Below are positions 13,920-21,988 of a stretch of 23,658 bases of DNA, piece by piece (the stretch's first letter is position 1; each line of letters starts with the position of its first letter). Source of the DNA: an uncultured Collinsella sp. (GTDB lineage Bacteria; Actinomycetota; Coriobacteriia; Coriobacteriales; Coriobacteriaceae); the NCBI GenBank assembly GCA_900541665.1, contig UQKV01000032.1, positions 1-23,658 on the forward strand, written 5' to 3'. The position numbers and the translations under genes were made by a program. Under the pieces are notes generated by a model. The model was not told the origin of the DNA and ran no database searches. It saw nothing but the letters and a program-made list of their open reading frames with translations.

Positions 13920-14991
13920 TGAGTATGTGATCCCGGAGCACTACGAGGATCTCACTCCTGCTCCGCAGCTCGACCAGAAGACCCTCAACAAGATGGCTTG
14001 GCGCTCCTGCTTCCTGCAGGCATCGTTCAACTACGAGCGCATGCAGGCCGCTGGCTGGCTCTACTCCATCATCCCCGGTCTGGAGAAGATCCACACCAAC
14101 AAGAACGACCTCGCGGCTTCCATGAGCCACAACCTGGAGTTCTTCAACACCCACCCGTTCCTTGTCACCTTTGTTATGGGCATCGTGCTTTCGCTCGAGC
14201 AGAACAAGGTTGACATCCCCACGATCCGCGCCGTCCGCGTCGCCGCAATGGGCCCGCTCGGTGGTATCGGTGACGCCCTGTTCTGGCTGACGCTTGTGCC
14301 TATCACGGCCGGCATCACCTCTAACATGGCCATCAACGGCAACGCCGCTGCACCGATCATCTTCCTGGTGATCTTCAACGTCGTCCAGTTCGCTCTGCGC
14401 TTCTGGCTCATGAACTGGTCCTACAAGCTTGGCACCAGCGCTATTGACGCTCTGACCGCCAACATGCAGGCCTTCACGCGTGCCGCTTCCATCATGGGCG
14501 TCTTCGTCGTCGGTTGCCTGGTCGTCACCATGGGTGGCACCCAGATCAACCTCCAGATCCCCAACGGCACCACCCGTGGCCTCTCCGCTACTACCGTGAT
14601 CGTCTCCGAGAAGGAGGCCGAGAACTTCACCGGTATGGAGGGCATCGATACCGAGACCGCTGAGGCCGGTACCATCGCCATGACCGATAAGGACGGCAAC
14701 GCCCTTACCGCTTCCGATGCCGACGGCAACGCTGTCGAGTGCGGCGTCACCGATCTGGGTAACGGCATGGAGTCCGTGACCTACGGCACCGTTACCGAGG
14801 ATCCGGTCAACTTCTCTGTTGCCGACACCCTCAACACCATCGTCCCGAAGCTCGTCCCGCTTATGCTTACGCTGCTGCTTTACTACATGTTCGCTAAGCA
14901 CAACTGGACCCCGACCAAGGGCATTCTCCTGCTCTTCGTCCTTGGCATCCTGGGCGCTGGCCCGCTTGGTCTCTGGCCGAGCATCTGGTAA
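13909..14991 (+). CDS. PTS mannose-family EIID component with enlarged loop
   Basis: This 360-residue membrane protein pairs with EIIC. Family features include MAWRSCFLQASFNYERMQ near the N-terminus, FFNTHPFLVTFVMGIVLSLE, AAMGPLGGIGDALFW and the C-terminal hydrophobic end LLLFVLGILGAGPLGL. ATG 13909 has GGAGGTGA (13893-13900) at 8 bases; an earlier in-frame start lies inside EIIC and lacks a ribosome site. Typical EIID proteins have about 270-300 residues. The excess lies in residues about 212-304, a hydrophilic segment between two membrane helices with a Thr/Asp/Gly-rich beta-like composition. It is the last gene of the operon, followed by two hairpins. Confidence 0.95.
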   Translation: MASNEYVIPEHYEDLTPAPQLDQKTLNKMAWRSCFLQASFNYERMQAAGWLYSIIPGLEKIHTNKNDLAASMSHNLEFFNTHPFLVTFVMGIVLSLEQNKVDIPTIRAVRVAAMGPLGGIGDALFWLTLVPITAGITSNMAINGNAAAPIIFLVIFNVVQFALRFWLMNWSYKLGTSAIDALTANMQAFTRAASIMGVFVVGCLVVTMGGTQINLQIPNGTTRGLSATTVIVSEKEAENFTGMEGIDTETAEAGTIAMTDKDGNALTASDADGNAVECGVTDLGNGMESVTYGTVTEDPVNFSVADTLNTIVPKLVPLMLTLLLYYMFAKHNWTPTKGILLLFVLGILGAGPLGLWPSIW

Positions 14992-15004
14992 GGCTCTAGC
15001 TTGA

Positions 15005-15033
15005 GGGGTGTGTCCCTACGCGGCTCACACCCC
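15005..15033 (+). terminator. Hairpin after EIID gene
   Basis: GGGGTGTG (15005-15012) pairs perfectly with CACACCCC (15026-15033). No T-run follows directly. It may protect the 3' end or act with the terminator at 15061. Confidence 0.55.
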
Positions 15034-15060
15034 GACCCCTTAAGCCATGTGTATGTTAAA

Positions 15061-15098
15061 AGCCGCGTGCTCGAAAGAGCGCGCGGCTTTTGTTTTCT
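15061..15098 (+). terminator. Intrinsic terminator of the PTS operon
   Basis: AGCCGCGTGCTC (15061-15072) pairs with GAGCGCGCGGCT (15077-15088) across a GAAA tetraloop with one G-T pair. TTTTGTTTTCTT follows. Confidence 0.92.
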
Positions 15099-15176
15099 TA
15101 ATGATTCGGGTGTGGCAGACAGATAATGCTTAACACCCTAGGTAGTTAGCCGAATTCGAGCAAAAGGGAGGATAGG

Positions 15177-15908
15177 ATGGCGATCGGAGCGCGTAAGCAA
15201 CCGCTGTACGATCAGCTGGTCGATATTCTGACCGAAAAGATTGACCATGAATATCGCGCCGGTGACATGATTCCTTCCGAGCGCGAACTTTCGGAGCGCT
15301 ATGGTCTCTCGCGCACTACGGTACGCCTGGCTCTGCAGGAACTGGAGCGTTTAGGACTGGTGGTTCGGCAGCACGGTCGCGGTACCTTTGTGACCGACCG
15401 CTCGGCAAAGGCAACCAATCTTATGCAGTCCTACAGCTTTACCGAGCAGATGCGCGCGATGGGTCGCGACCCCGAGACCACGATTCTCGATTTTTGCGAG
15501 ATGGAGGCCGATAAGAATCTGGCTGAGCATATGGGATTGCGCATCGGTGATCGCATTTTTAAGCTCAAGCGTCTTCGTTCTGCCGACAACATGCCCATGA
15601 TGGTCGAACGCAGCTATCTACCGGTTCGTCAATTTCTATCCCTAAAGCGACCACTGCTAGAGCGTAAGCCGCTTTACGATGTGATTGAGCAAGACTTTCA
15701 GCAAAAGATACGCGTGGCCGAAGAGGAGTTCTATGCGAGCATAGCCCGTCCCACCGATGCTCACCTTTTGGGAATTGTCGAGGGCTCGCCTGTGCTCGAC
15801 TTGGTCAGGACTACGTATAACGAGTCAAACGAGGTTGTGGAGTATACACTCTCGGTTGCTCGTGCCGATCAGTTTAAATACAAGGTTTACCACCAGCGCA
15901 GCAACTAG
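15177..15908 (+). CDS. GntR/HutC-family regulator with UTRA domain
   Basis: This 243-residue transcription regulator is in two parts. Residues about 8-75 form the GntR winged helix: PLYDQLVDILTEKI, then DMIPSERELSERYGLSRTTVRLALQELERLGLV and HGRGTFV. Residues about 95-238 form the UTRA ligand domain typical of the HutC branch, where NagR/YvoA members sense amino-sugar phosphates. GGGAGG precedes ATG 15177. It lies between the PTS operon and the SIS gene, and the same operator-like 13-mer occurs before each, so it is the obvious candidate local regulator. The effector is probably a phosphorylated amino sugar from this pathway, by inference. Confidence 0.93.
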   Translation: MAIGARKQPLYDQLVDILTEKIDHEYRAGDMIPSERELSERYGLSRTTVRLALQELERLGLVVRQHGRGTFVTDRSAKATNLMQSYSFTEQMRAMGRDPETTILDFCEMEADKNLAEHMGLRIGDRIFKLKRLRSADNMPMMVERSYLPVRQFLSLKRPLLERKPLYDVIEQDFQQKIRVAEEEFYASIARPTDAHLLGIVEGSPVLDLVRTTYNESNEVVEYTLSVARADQFKYKVYHQRSN

Positions 15909-15948
15909 TGTTTGCATCGTTTCCATATGGTGATTCTTTGCATTTAAC

Positions 15949-15961
15949 TGGTTACTACCAG
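15949..15961. promoter_or_regulatory. GntR/UTRA operator candidate at SIS gene promoter
   Basis: TGGTTACTACCAG is identical to 11656-11668, and here extends to the inverted repeat CTGGT-N4-ACCAG. It covers the -35 position of the promoter whose -10 is at 15978. Confidence 0.65.
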
Positions 15962-15977
15962 ATAACCAACCGAAGTG

Positions 15978-15983
15978 TATAAT
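15978..15983 (+). promoter_or_regulatory. -10 box of the SIS gene promoter
   Basis: A perfect TATAAT lies 40 bases upstream of ATG 16023. No good -35 is seen at 16-19 bp; the operator candidate occupies that place. Confidence 0.6.
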
Positions 15984-16022
15984 TGCACGTCAGAGGATTA
16001 CGTCTAGAGAGAGGTATTAGAA

Positions 16023-17189
16023 ATGTTCGAGAAGAGTGTCGAGGAGCTCACCGAGCTCGGCGCCCAGATCACCACGGCCGAGATTGCTCAGCAGCCCGAG
16101 CTTTGGCGCGATACGCTCAACATCTATCGCGAGAACAAGGAGGCCATCGAGGCCTTCCTGGCCGAGGCTCGCGCTATGGGCGAGGGTCGTCTGTCCGTTG
16201 TCTTCACCGGTGCCGGTACGTCCGACTACGTTGGCGATACCTGCGCCCCGTACCTGCGTCACGCTGGCAACACTGATCTCTACGACTTTAAGCCCATCGC
16301 CACGACCGACATCGTGAGCGCCCCGCGCGACTTCCTGCGCGCCGAGGATCCCACGCTCGTGGTTTCCTTTGCCCGCTCTGGCAACAGCCCCGAGAGCCTT
16401 GCCGCCGTTGCCGTTGCCAAGGAGCTCGTCCACAACGTCAAGTTCCTCAACATCACCTGCGCTCCCGAGGGCAAGCTTGCCGTCGAGTCTGCCGATGATC
16501 CCAATGCGCTGACGCTGCTCATTCCGCGCGCCAACGACAAGGGCTTCGCCATGACCGGTTCTTATTCCTGCATGACCCTGCTCTCCACCCTTATTTTCGA
16601 CACTGCCTCTGACGAGCAGAAGGCCGAGTGGGTCGAGACCATCGCCAAGATGGGCGAGGAGGTCATCTCCCGTGAGCCCGAGATCGCCGATTACCTGGCT
16701 GGCGACTTCAACCGCGTGACCTACTTGGGTTCTGGCTCCTTCGGTGGCCTTGCTCAGGAGAGCCAGCTCAAGATCCTCGAGCTCGCTCACGGTCTGGTCG
16801 CTACTTCCTACGACACCTCCATGGGCTATCGTCACGGACCTAAGTCCTTCGTCGACGATAAGACGCTCGTGTTCGTGTTCGTCAACAACGATGCCTACAC
16901 CCGTCAGTACGATATCGACATCCTTAACGAGATCGGTGGCGACAAGATCGCTCAGCACACTGTCGCCGTTCAGCAGGATGGCGCTACCGTCTATGAGGGT
17001 GAGTCCTTCACCTTTAAGGGCTACGAGGCACTTCCCGAGGGTTACCTTGCTCTGCCGTTCGTGATGTTTGCCCAGGCTATCAGCCTGCTCAACTCCGTCC
17101 GCGTGGGCAACACGCCCGATACGCCGAGCCCCACCGGCACGGTCAACCGCGTGGTTAAGGGCGTGACGATTCACCCCTTCACCGCTTAA
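16023..17189 (+). CDS. agaS: SIS-domain sugar-phosphate deaminase/isomerase, AgaS type
   Basis: This 388-residue protein has two SIS (sugar isomerase) domains. FTGAGTSDYVGD (about residues 61-72) and VVSFARSGNSPESLAAV form the first phosphosugar site. YLGSGSFGGLAQESQLKILEL and TSMGYRHGPKSFVDDKTLVF form the second. The E..LK..EL and RHGP features and the length near 385 match AgaS, which converts galactosamine-6-phosphate to tagatose-6-phosphate and ammonia. GlmS-like isomerases share the fold but have a glutaminase domain, which is absent. It has its own promoter with an operator-like site, and a terminator follows. Glucosamine-6-phosphate specificity cannot be fully excluded. Confidence 0.88.
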   Translation: MFEKSVEELTELGAQITTAEIAQQPELWRDTLNIYRENKEAIEAFLAEARAMGEGRLSVVFTGAGTSDYVGDTCAPYLRHAGNTDLYDFKPIATTDIVSAPRDFLRAEDPTLVVSFARSGNSPESLAAVAVAKELVHNVKFLNITCAPEGKLAVESADDPNALTLLIPRANDKGFAMTGSYSCMTLLSTLIFDTASDEQKAEWVETIAKMGEEVISREPEIADYLAGDFNRVTYLGSGSFGGLAQESQLKILELAHGLVATSYDTSMGYRHGPKSFVDDKTLVFVFVNNDAYTRQYDIDILNEIGGDKIAQHTVAVQQDGATVYEGESFTFKGYEALPEGYLALPFVMFAQAISLLNSVRVGNTPDTPSPTGTVNRVVKGVTIHPFTA

Positions 17190-17207
17190 TCGCGTCCCCC
17201 TGTAAGG

Positions 17208-17250
17208 GCGCCCGTCCGCTCATAACGGCGGGCGGGCGCTTTTTGTTTTT
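17208..17250 (+). terminator. Intrinsic terminator after agaS
   Basis: GCGCCCGTCCGC (17208-17219) pairs with GCGGGCGGGCGC (17228-17239), with one G-T pair. TTTTTGTTTTT follows. Confidence 0.95.
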
Positions 17251-17307
17251 ACATGGACCGGGTATAAGCATTACCACAGTCAACTGCTTTAGAAGCGAGG
17301 AGTGCAT

Positions 17308-18477
17308 ATGAGCACGTACGCAATTAAGGCTGACAAGTTCTTCTTGCCGGCAGGCCCGCAACTGGGCGGCTATCTTATGGTCGAGGATGGCGTTTTTGGC
17401 GCCTGGCAGGCCGACGAGCCCTCTTGCGAGATTAAGGACTACACGGGATCGTGGATCGCACCGGGTATGGTCGATACTCACATCCATGGCTTCTACAACC
17501 ACTCAACTACCGATAACGATCCCGAGGGCATCGATATCAGCTCAACCGAGCTCGCCCGTCGCGGTACCACCAGCTGGCTGCCCACGACGTTCACCGATGG
17601 CGTCGAGCAGATCAAGGACGCCTGCGCTGCTATCGCCAAGGCGGACGAGGGCCGCGGCCCCGACTTCTGCGGTGCCCGCATTCAGGGCATCTACCTGGAG
17701 GGCCCCTTCTTTACCATGAAGCACGTGGGCGCGCAGAACCCCGCTTACCTGATTGACCCCTCCGAGGAGGTTTTCGACCAGTGGCAGGAGGCTGCGGGCG
17801 GTCGCATCGTTAAGAGCGCCATGGCCGCCGAGCGCGACGGTGCCGCTGCTTATGCGGCTGCTCTGAACGCCAAGGGCGTGGTGACCAGCATCGGTCACTC
17901 CGACGCCACCTACGATGAGTGCATCGCCGCTATCAATGCCGGTGCCAGCTGCTTTACGCATACCTATAACGGCCAGCGCGGTCTGCATCACCGTGAGCCC
18001 GGTGTCGTGGGTGCTGCCATGTCTACGCCCGAGACCTACGCCGAGATCATCTGTGACGGCAAGCACGTAAACCCTGCCGCCATCAAGGCGCTGCTGCAGG
18101 CAAAGGGCTGGCAGCACACGGTACTCATCACCGACTGCCTGGGTTGCGGCGGCATGCCCGAGGGCAGCTACACCAGTGGCGGCATGGACGTCATCATGAA
18201 GGACAACCTGTGCTGGCTCGCCGACGGCAAGAGCATTGCCGGCTCGGTGCTCACGCTTGCCCAGGGCGTCAAGAACATCGTCGACTGGGGCATCGCCAGC
18301 GCCGATATCGCCATTCGCATGGCAACTGAGGTGCCGGCACGCTCCGCGCACATCGAGGATAAGTGCGGCAGCATCATGCCGGGTCGCGACGCCGACTTTG
18401 TCGTGTTCGACCATGAGCTCACCCTCGTCGAGACGTATGTTGGCGGCCAGAGCGTCGGCAACGCCTTTACCGAGTAA
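17308..18477 (+). CDS. nagA: N-acetylglucosamine/galactosamine-6-phosphate deacetylase
   Basis: This 389-residue amidohydrolase removes acetate from an N-acetylhexosamine-6-phosphate. Metal and catalytic residues are in place: HxH at 58-60, Glu131 in LEGPF, His197 in IGHSDA, His218 in THTYN, and the catalytic Asp276 in ITDC. The C-terminal beta sandwich ends with GSIMPGRDADFVVFD. ATG 17308 has AGGAG 5 bases upstream; a GTG at 17302 is less likely because it overlaps that site. The agaS terminator precedes it, so it may have its own promoter. Beside AgaS and a LacC-type kinase, the galactosamine version (AgaA) is as likely as NagA. A C-terminal fragment of a second copy lies at 21198-21335. 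Confidence 0.93.
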   Translation: MSTYAIKADKFFLPAGPQLGGYLMVEDGVFGAWQADEPSCEIKDYTGSWIAPGMVDTHIHGFYNHSTTDNDPEGIDISSTELARRGTTSWLPTTFTDGVEQIKDACAAIAKADEGRGPDFCGARIQGIYLEGPFFTMKHVGAQNPAYLIDPSEEVFDQWQEAAGGRIVKSAMAAERDGAAAYAAALNAKGVVTSIGHSDATYDECIAAINAGASCFTHTYNGQRGLHHREPGVVGAAMSTPETYAEIICDGKHVNPAAIKALLQAKGWQHTVLITDCLGCGGMPEGSYTSGGMDVIMKDNLCWLADGKSIAGSVLTLAQGVKNIVDWGIASADIAIRMATEVPARSAHIEDKCGSIMPGRDADFVVFDHELTLVETYVGGQSVGNAFTE

Positions 18478-18483
18478 CGATAG

Positions 18484-18521
18484 AAAAAGACGGCGGGCCC
18501 GAATCTGCTCGGACCCGCCGT
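18484..18521 (-). terminator. Terminator of flavodoxin gene (shared 3' region with nagA)
   Basis: ACGGCGGGCCCGA (18490-18502) pairs with TCGGACCCGCCGT (18509-18521), one G-T type mismatch. The A-run at 18484-18488 gives a T-run on the minus strand, so it best serves the minus-strand gene. It may also end nagA transcripts less efficiently. Confidence 0.85.
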
Positions 18522-18552
18522 ATGGGTTAAACGCTCAAAAGCACCTTAACAG

Positions 18553-19137
18553 TTACAGCTTGTTAGCGATCTTCTTTGCCGTGCGCTTGACGCCGGCCAC
18601 AAGGCCCCCCGCGGGATGCTCCTTTTCGTATGCTAGACGCTTCTCGCGCTTGGTGTACTCTTCGACGATGATGTCGCCATACTCGTCTTCGATCTTGTCG
18701 AAGAAGTCGACGGCGCCCTTAATTTCCTCAGCGGTCGGGTGTCCCTTCTGGACGCCGCCGGTGAGTTTGAACGGCCCCCACGTATCAAAGCCGGGACAGC
18801 CGTAGACACCCATAAAGATGGCCTGCCTCATGCGGCAGATGCCATCGATATCCTTGCCGTACCACTTGTTTTTGCCACCGTAGGTCATAAGGCCAAACAC
18901 CTTGTCCTGCGGCTGCAGCACGTTCGTGAGCACGCGCGCCATATCTTTGTCGATCTCGGAGTAATAAATGCCCGTGGCGACGCCGATTAGATGGTATTCG
19001 TGCAGGTCGGGGTACTCGTTTTTACCGAGTGACTTCACGTCGAGGGTATCGATTTCGGGGTGCGCCTCGACGATGGCGTCCACGAGCTTTTTCGTATTGC
19101 CGTGGTGGCGTGAGGCATAAAGGATGATGGTTCGCAT
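18553..19137 (-). CDS. Flavodoxin-family protein
   Basis: This 194-residue protein has the flavodoxin FMN-phosphate loop at the N-terminus, TIILYASRHHGNTKKLVDAI, followed by LIGVATGIYYSEIDKDM and FGLMTYGGKNKWY, as in the flavodoxin/protoporphyrinogen-oxidase-like family. The C-terminal 40 residues are charged, with helical EYTKREKRLAYEKEH and a basic end that exceed a short-chain flavodoxin core. ATG at 19137 begins at the flavin motif; the open frame continues upstream but would run into the divergent gene. It is transcribed away from the epimerase gene and convergent with nagA. Its redox partner is unknown, and it is probably not part of the sugar pathway. Confidence 0.88.
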   Translation of the reverse strand: MRTIILYASRHHGNTKKLVDAIVEAHPEIDTLDVKSLGKNEYPDLHEYHLIGVATGIYYSEIDKDMARVLTNVLQPQDKVFGLMTYGGKNKWYGKDIDGICRMRQAIFMGVYGCPGFDTWGPFKLTGGVQKGHPTAEEIKGAVDFFDKIEDEYGDIIVEEYTKREKRLAYEKEHPAGGLVAGVKRTAKKIANKL

Positions 19138-19293
19138 AAGAAGGCCTTTCAGCTGTAATTGCATCAATGTCTGTATGGTACCCCGTTGCATGCCTGGGAA
19201 ACCGGACGCATCGATGAACGTGCGGGTTTGTCCTTTGGTCAGGGCCGAGACGGGTTCTTGCGAGCAAAAAGCAGTTGTTCGAAAGGATGGACA

Positions 19294-20175
19294 ATGGAAT
19301 ACGCTCTCTCTAACGATTCGATTTCTATCAAGGTCTCCACGGCCGGCGGCTCGTTTACCTCGATTGAGGCTGGAGGTCGCGAGTACTTGTGGCAGGGCGA
19401 TCCCGCCGTGTGGTCCGGCCAGGCACCGATTTGCTTCCCGATTTGCGGAGGTTTGCGCGATAACAGCGCCATGACGTTTGCTGGACATCATGTGAAGCTC
19501 GCCCGCCACGGCTTTGCGCGCAAGCAGGAGTGGAAGCTGTTGAGCCAAAGCGCAAACGAGCTGGCGATGTGCCTGGCTTCGGAGGATAACGCCGCGCTGC
19601 TGAGCGATTATCCGTACCCGTTTAAGCTTGTCGCTCGTTATACGCTCGAGGCCGCTGCCGTGCGCGTTTCCTATGAGGTGACCAACGAGGGAACCGAGGA
19701 CATGCCGTTCTTTATCGGCGGTCATCCCGGCTTTAGGTGCCCGCTCGACGAGGGCGAGGCCTATACGGACTACGAGTTGCGCTTCGAGAAGGACGAGGCT
19801 GCGGAGCTTTGCACCGCCGTACCCTCGACCGGATTGATTGATGTGGCTAACCGCTCCAAGAACCCTATGGTGGGAAAGACGCTACCCCTGTCGCATGAGC
19901 TCTTCGATTTTGCGGAGACCATCTTTGACGTGCTCGAGAGCCGTCAGGTCACGCTTTCCAAGAAGGGCGAGGACAAGGGCGTTCGCTTGAGCTTTGAGGG
20001 TTTCCCGTATCTCATTGTGTGGAGTAAGCCCGAGGGCGATTTTGTGGCAGTTGAGCCCTGGGGTGGCCTTTCGACCTGTTCCGATGAGGACGACGTGCTT
20101 GAGCATAAGCGCGGCTGCCTTGTCGCCAAGCCCAAGGAGACCGTCGTTCGCTCGTTCACGATTGAGATTCTGTAA
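19294..20175 (+). CDS. Aldose 1-epimerase family protein (LacX-like)
   Basis: This 293-residue protein has the galactose-mutarotase fold of the LacX branch. It has ISIKVSTAGGSFTSIEAGG near the start, PICFPICGGLRDN with the substrate loop, HGFARKQEWKL, FFIGGHPGFRCPL with the catalytic His region, and VAVEPWGGLSTCSDEDD near the end. Such enzymes catalyse anomer interconversion of sugars or sugar phosphates. LacX genes are found beside the tagatose-6-phosphate genes of Gram-positive bacteria, which fits the kinase that follows 59 bases later. GAAAGGA lies 6 bases before ATG 19294. Its exact substrate is not shown by sequence. Confidence 0.88.
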   Translation: MEYALSNDSISIKVSTAGGSFTSIEAGGREYLWQGDPAVWSGQAPICFPICGGLRDNSAMTFAGHHVKLARHGFARKQEWKLLSQSANELAMCLASEDNAALLSDYPYPFKLVARYTLEAAAVRVSYEVTNEGTEDMPFFIGGHPGFRCPLDEGEAYTDYELRFEKDEAAELCTAVPSTGLIDVANRSKNPMVGKTLPLSHELFDFAETIFDVLESRQVTLSKKGEDKGVRLSFEGFPYLIVWSKPEGDFVAVEPWGGLSTCSDEDDVLEHKRGCLVAKPKETVVRSFTIEIL

Positions 20176-20234
20176 TTCCGTTTTGTCGACTCGTATCGCG
20201 AGGCACAAGGAGCCTGCGAGATAAGGAGCTAAAA

Positions 20235-21170
20235 ATGATCCTCACCGTTACGATGAACCCGTCTGTCGATACGCGCTATCAGCTCGATGAGCTCGTTATC
20301 GACGACGTCAACCGTGTGACGCCCGAAAAGACCGCCGGCGGCAAGGGCCTCAACGTGGCCCGTGTACTGGGTCAGCTGGGCGACGACGTTGTGGCAACCG
20401 GTCTGCTCGGCGGCCACATGGGCGCCTACATGGCCGAGCTCATGGATGCCAACGGCATTAAGAATGATTTTGTACCCATCAAGGGCGAGACTCGCATTTG
20501 CCTCAACATCCTCCACGCCGGCAACCAGACCGAGCTGCTCGAGAGCGGTCCGACGATTGCCCCTGAGGAGCTCGATGCCTTTACCGCCAAGTTTACCGAG
20601 CTTGCGAGCAAGGCCGATGTCGTTACCATCTCGGGTTCGCTGCCCCGCGGCGTCGAGGCGGACTACTACGCCAAGATCACGGGCATTGCCGAGAACGCCG
20701 GCGCCAAGGTACTGCTCGATACCTCGGGTGCTTCGCTCGAGGCGGCGCTCAAGTCCGAGGTCAAGCCCGAGCTTGTCAAGCCTAACCTGACCGAGATCAA
20801 CGGCCTTCTGGGCACGAGCTTTACCACCGACGATGTGGACGAGCTCCGCGCCGCGCTCGCCTCTGATGCCCGCTTCTCCGATATCCCCTGGGTCGTCGTG
20901 TCCATGGGTGCCGCCGGCTCCGTGGGCTTCCATAACGGCCGTGCGTTCCGCGCAAAGACGCCCGATATCCCTGCCGTTAACGCCACGGGCTCTGGTGACT
21001 CCACTATCGCAGGCTTCGCGCATGCCATCGCTGCTGGCGCAGACGACGAGACGGTGCTGCGTACCGCCAATACCTGCGGCAAGCTCAACGCCATGGATCC
21101 CATGACCGGCCATCTGGTCATGGACCGTTGGGACGAGGTCTACAACGGCGTTGTCGTGACCGAGCTGTAA
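20235..21170 (+). CDS. Hexose-phosphate kinase, LacC/FruK type (PfkB family)
   Basis: This 311-residue PfkB-family kinase starts MILTVTMNPSVDTRYQL, the hallmark of the 1-phosphofructokinase/tagatose-6-phosphate kinase branch. It has AGGKGLNVARVLGQLG (PfkB signature 1) near residue 35 and ATGSGDSTIAGFAHA near the C-terminus. Asp255 in GSGDS is the catalytic base; the family more often has GAGDS. With AgaS beside it, phosphorylation of tagatose-6-phosphate to the 1,6-bisphosphate is the likely job, but fructose-1-phosphate cannot be ruled out from sequence. AAGGAG precedes ATG 20235. It lies 59 bases after the epimerase gene and is probably co-transcribed with it. Confidence 0.92.
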   Translation: MILTVTMNPSVDTRYQLDELVIDDVNRVTPEKTAGGKGLNVARVLGQLGDDVVATGLLGGHMGAYMAELMDANGIKNDFVPIKGETRICLNILHAGNQTELLESGPTIAPEELDAFTAKFTELASKADVVTISGSLPRGVEADYYAKITGIAENAGAKVLLDTSGASLEAALKSEVKPELVKPNLTEINGLLGTSFTTDDVDELRAALASDARFSDIPWVVVSMGAAGSVGFHNGRAFRAKTPDIPAVNATGSGDSTIAGFAHAIAAGADDETVLRTANTCGKLNAMDPMTGHLVMDRWDEVYNGVVVTEL

Positions 21171-21197
21171 GAGCTTGGGTGACGGCCCCGGCATCGC

Positions 21198-21335
21198 TTG
21201 CTAGCTCATGTCGACGACAAGTGCGGTAGCATTATGCCGGGGCGCGACGCCGAGTTTGTCGTGTTCAATCCCGACCTTACCCTGGTCGAGGCGTATGTGG
21301 GTGGCAACAGCGTCGGTAACGCGTTTGCCGAGTAG
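21198..21335 (+). pseudogene. C-terminal fragment of a second nagA
   Basis: The frame ending at TAG 21333-21335 encodes DDKCGSIMPGRDAEFVVFNP and then a YVGGNSVGNAFAE-type ending. This matches the last 40 residues of the nagA at 17308-18477 with few changes. Similarity begins near 21198 and stops abruptly upstream, and no start codon or ribosome site serves it. It is a remnant of a paralogous deacetylase gene whose first 90% was deleted, or a partial duplication. The DNA copy has diverged at many third positions. Confidence 0.88.
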
Positions 21336-21367
21336 CCGCCAAAGAAGCGATCCGAAAGGGGATTTAG

Positions 21368-21841
21368 ATGATTTACGGTGCATTGGGCGATATCGAGGAG
21401 TATCGCGGAATGCTCAAGGGCCTCGACGTGCTGATCGACTGGCTCGAGGAGAACGACCCGGCGCAGCTCGAGGTCGGCAGCCATCCGATTCTGGGCGACA
21501 AGGTCTATGCGAACGTCATGGCTCCCACGACGCGTCCCGAGGCCGAGGCTCACTATGAGACGCATCAGCGCTATCACGACCTGCAGATCGATGTCGAGGG
21601 TCGCGAGGCCTTTAAGGTTGCCACGGGCAGCCTGACGTTGGTTCAGGAGTTTGACGAGAAGGACGACTACGATCTGGTCGATTCCGACGCTTCGATCGCC
21701 GGCGATCTTGCCGACGACAAGTTCGCGCTGTTTGTTGCCGGCGAGCCTCACATGCCCACGCTCGAGTTCCCGGGCGATGGCGCACAGCCGGTCAAGAAGA
21801 TCTGCTTTAAGCTGCTTGCAGACGCTTACTGGGAGGAGTAA
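21368..21841 (+). CDS. YhcH/YjgK/YiaL family protein (NanQ-like)
   Basis: This 157-residue cupin-like protein belongs to the DUF386 family. It begins MIYGALGDIEEYRG, has MAPTTRPEAEAHYETHQRYHDLQIDVEGRE with the conserved E and H..Y.D metal-site residues, and ends with VKKICFKLL. The family includes NanQ (YhcH), an anomerase for N-acetylneuraminate, and other members are linked to amino-sugar uptake. GAAAGGGG precedes ATG 21368. It directly follows the nagA fragment, so an ancestral nagA-YhcH pair is likely. Here it probably handles an anomer of the imported sugar or its phosphate, by inference from neighbours. Confidence 0.9.
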   Translation: MIYGALGDIEEYRGMLKGLDVLIDWLEENDPAQLEVGSHPILGDKVYANVMAPTTRPEAEAHYETHQRYHDLQIDVEGREAFKVATGSLTLVQEFDEKDDYDLVDSDASIAGDLADDKFALFVAGEPHMPTLEFPGDGAQPVKKICFKLLADAYWEE

Positions 21842-21899
21842 CGCACTGCTCGGCTGAGCTGCTCGTCTGATGACGTGATTCCATTGAGGAGCGCGCTTG

Positions 21900-21950
21900 A
21901 GCCCCGTTAATCGCGGTTCCCTTGGGGATTGCGGTTGGCGGGGCTTTTTT
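21900..21950 (+). terminator. Intrinsic terminator after the YhcH-family gene
   Basis: AGCCCCG (21900-21906) pairs with CGGGGCT (21939-21945), with inner pairing of CGC and CCC with GGG and GCG. TTTTTT follows. Confidence 0.88.
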
Positions 21951-21988
21951 GTTGAGTAGGGGAGTTGCCGGCGGCGTTTTGCTTGGAT

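Noticed and set aside
20235..21170. Definite assignment as fruK
   Set aside because: LacC and FruK cannot be told apart by sequence reading alone. The neighbours favour tagatose-6-phosphate kinase, so no symbol was given.
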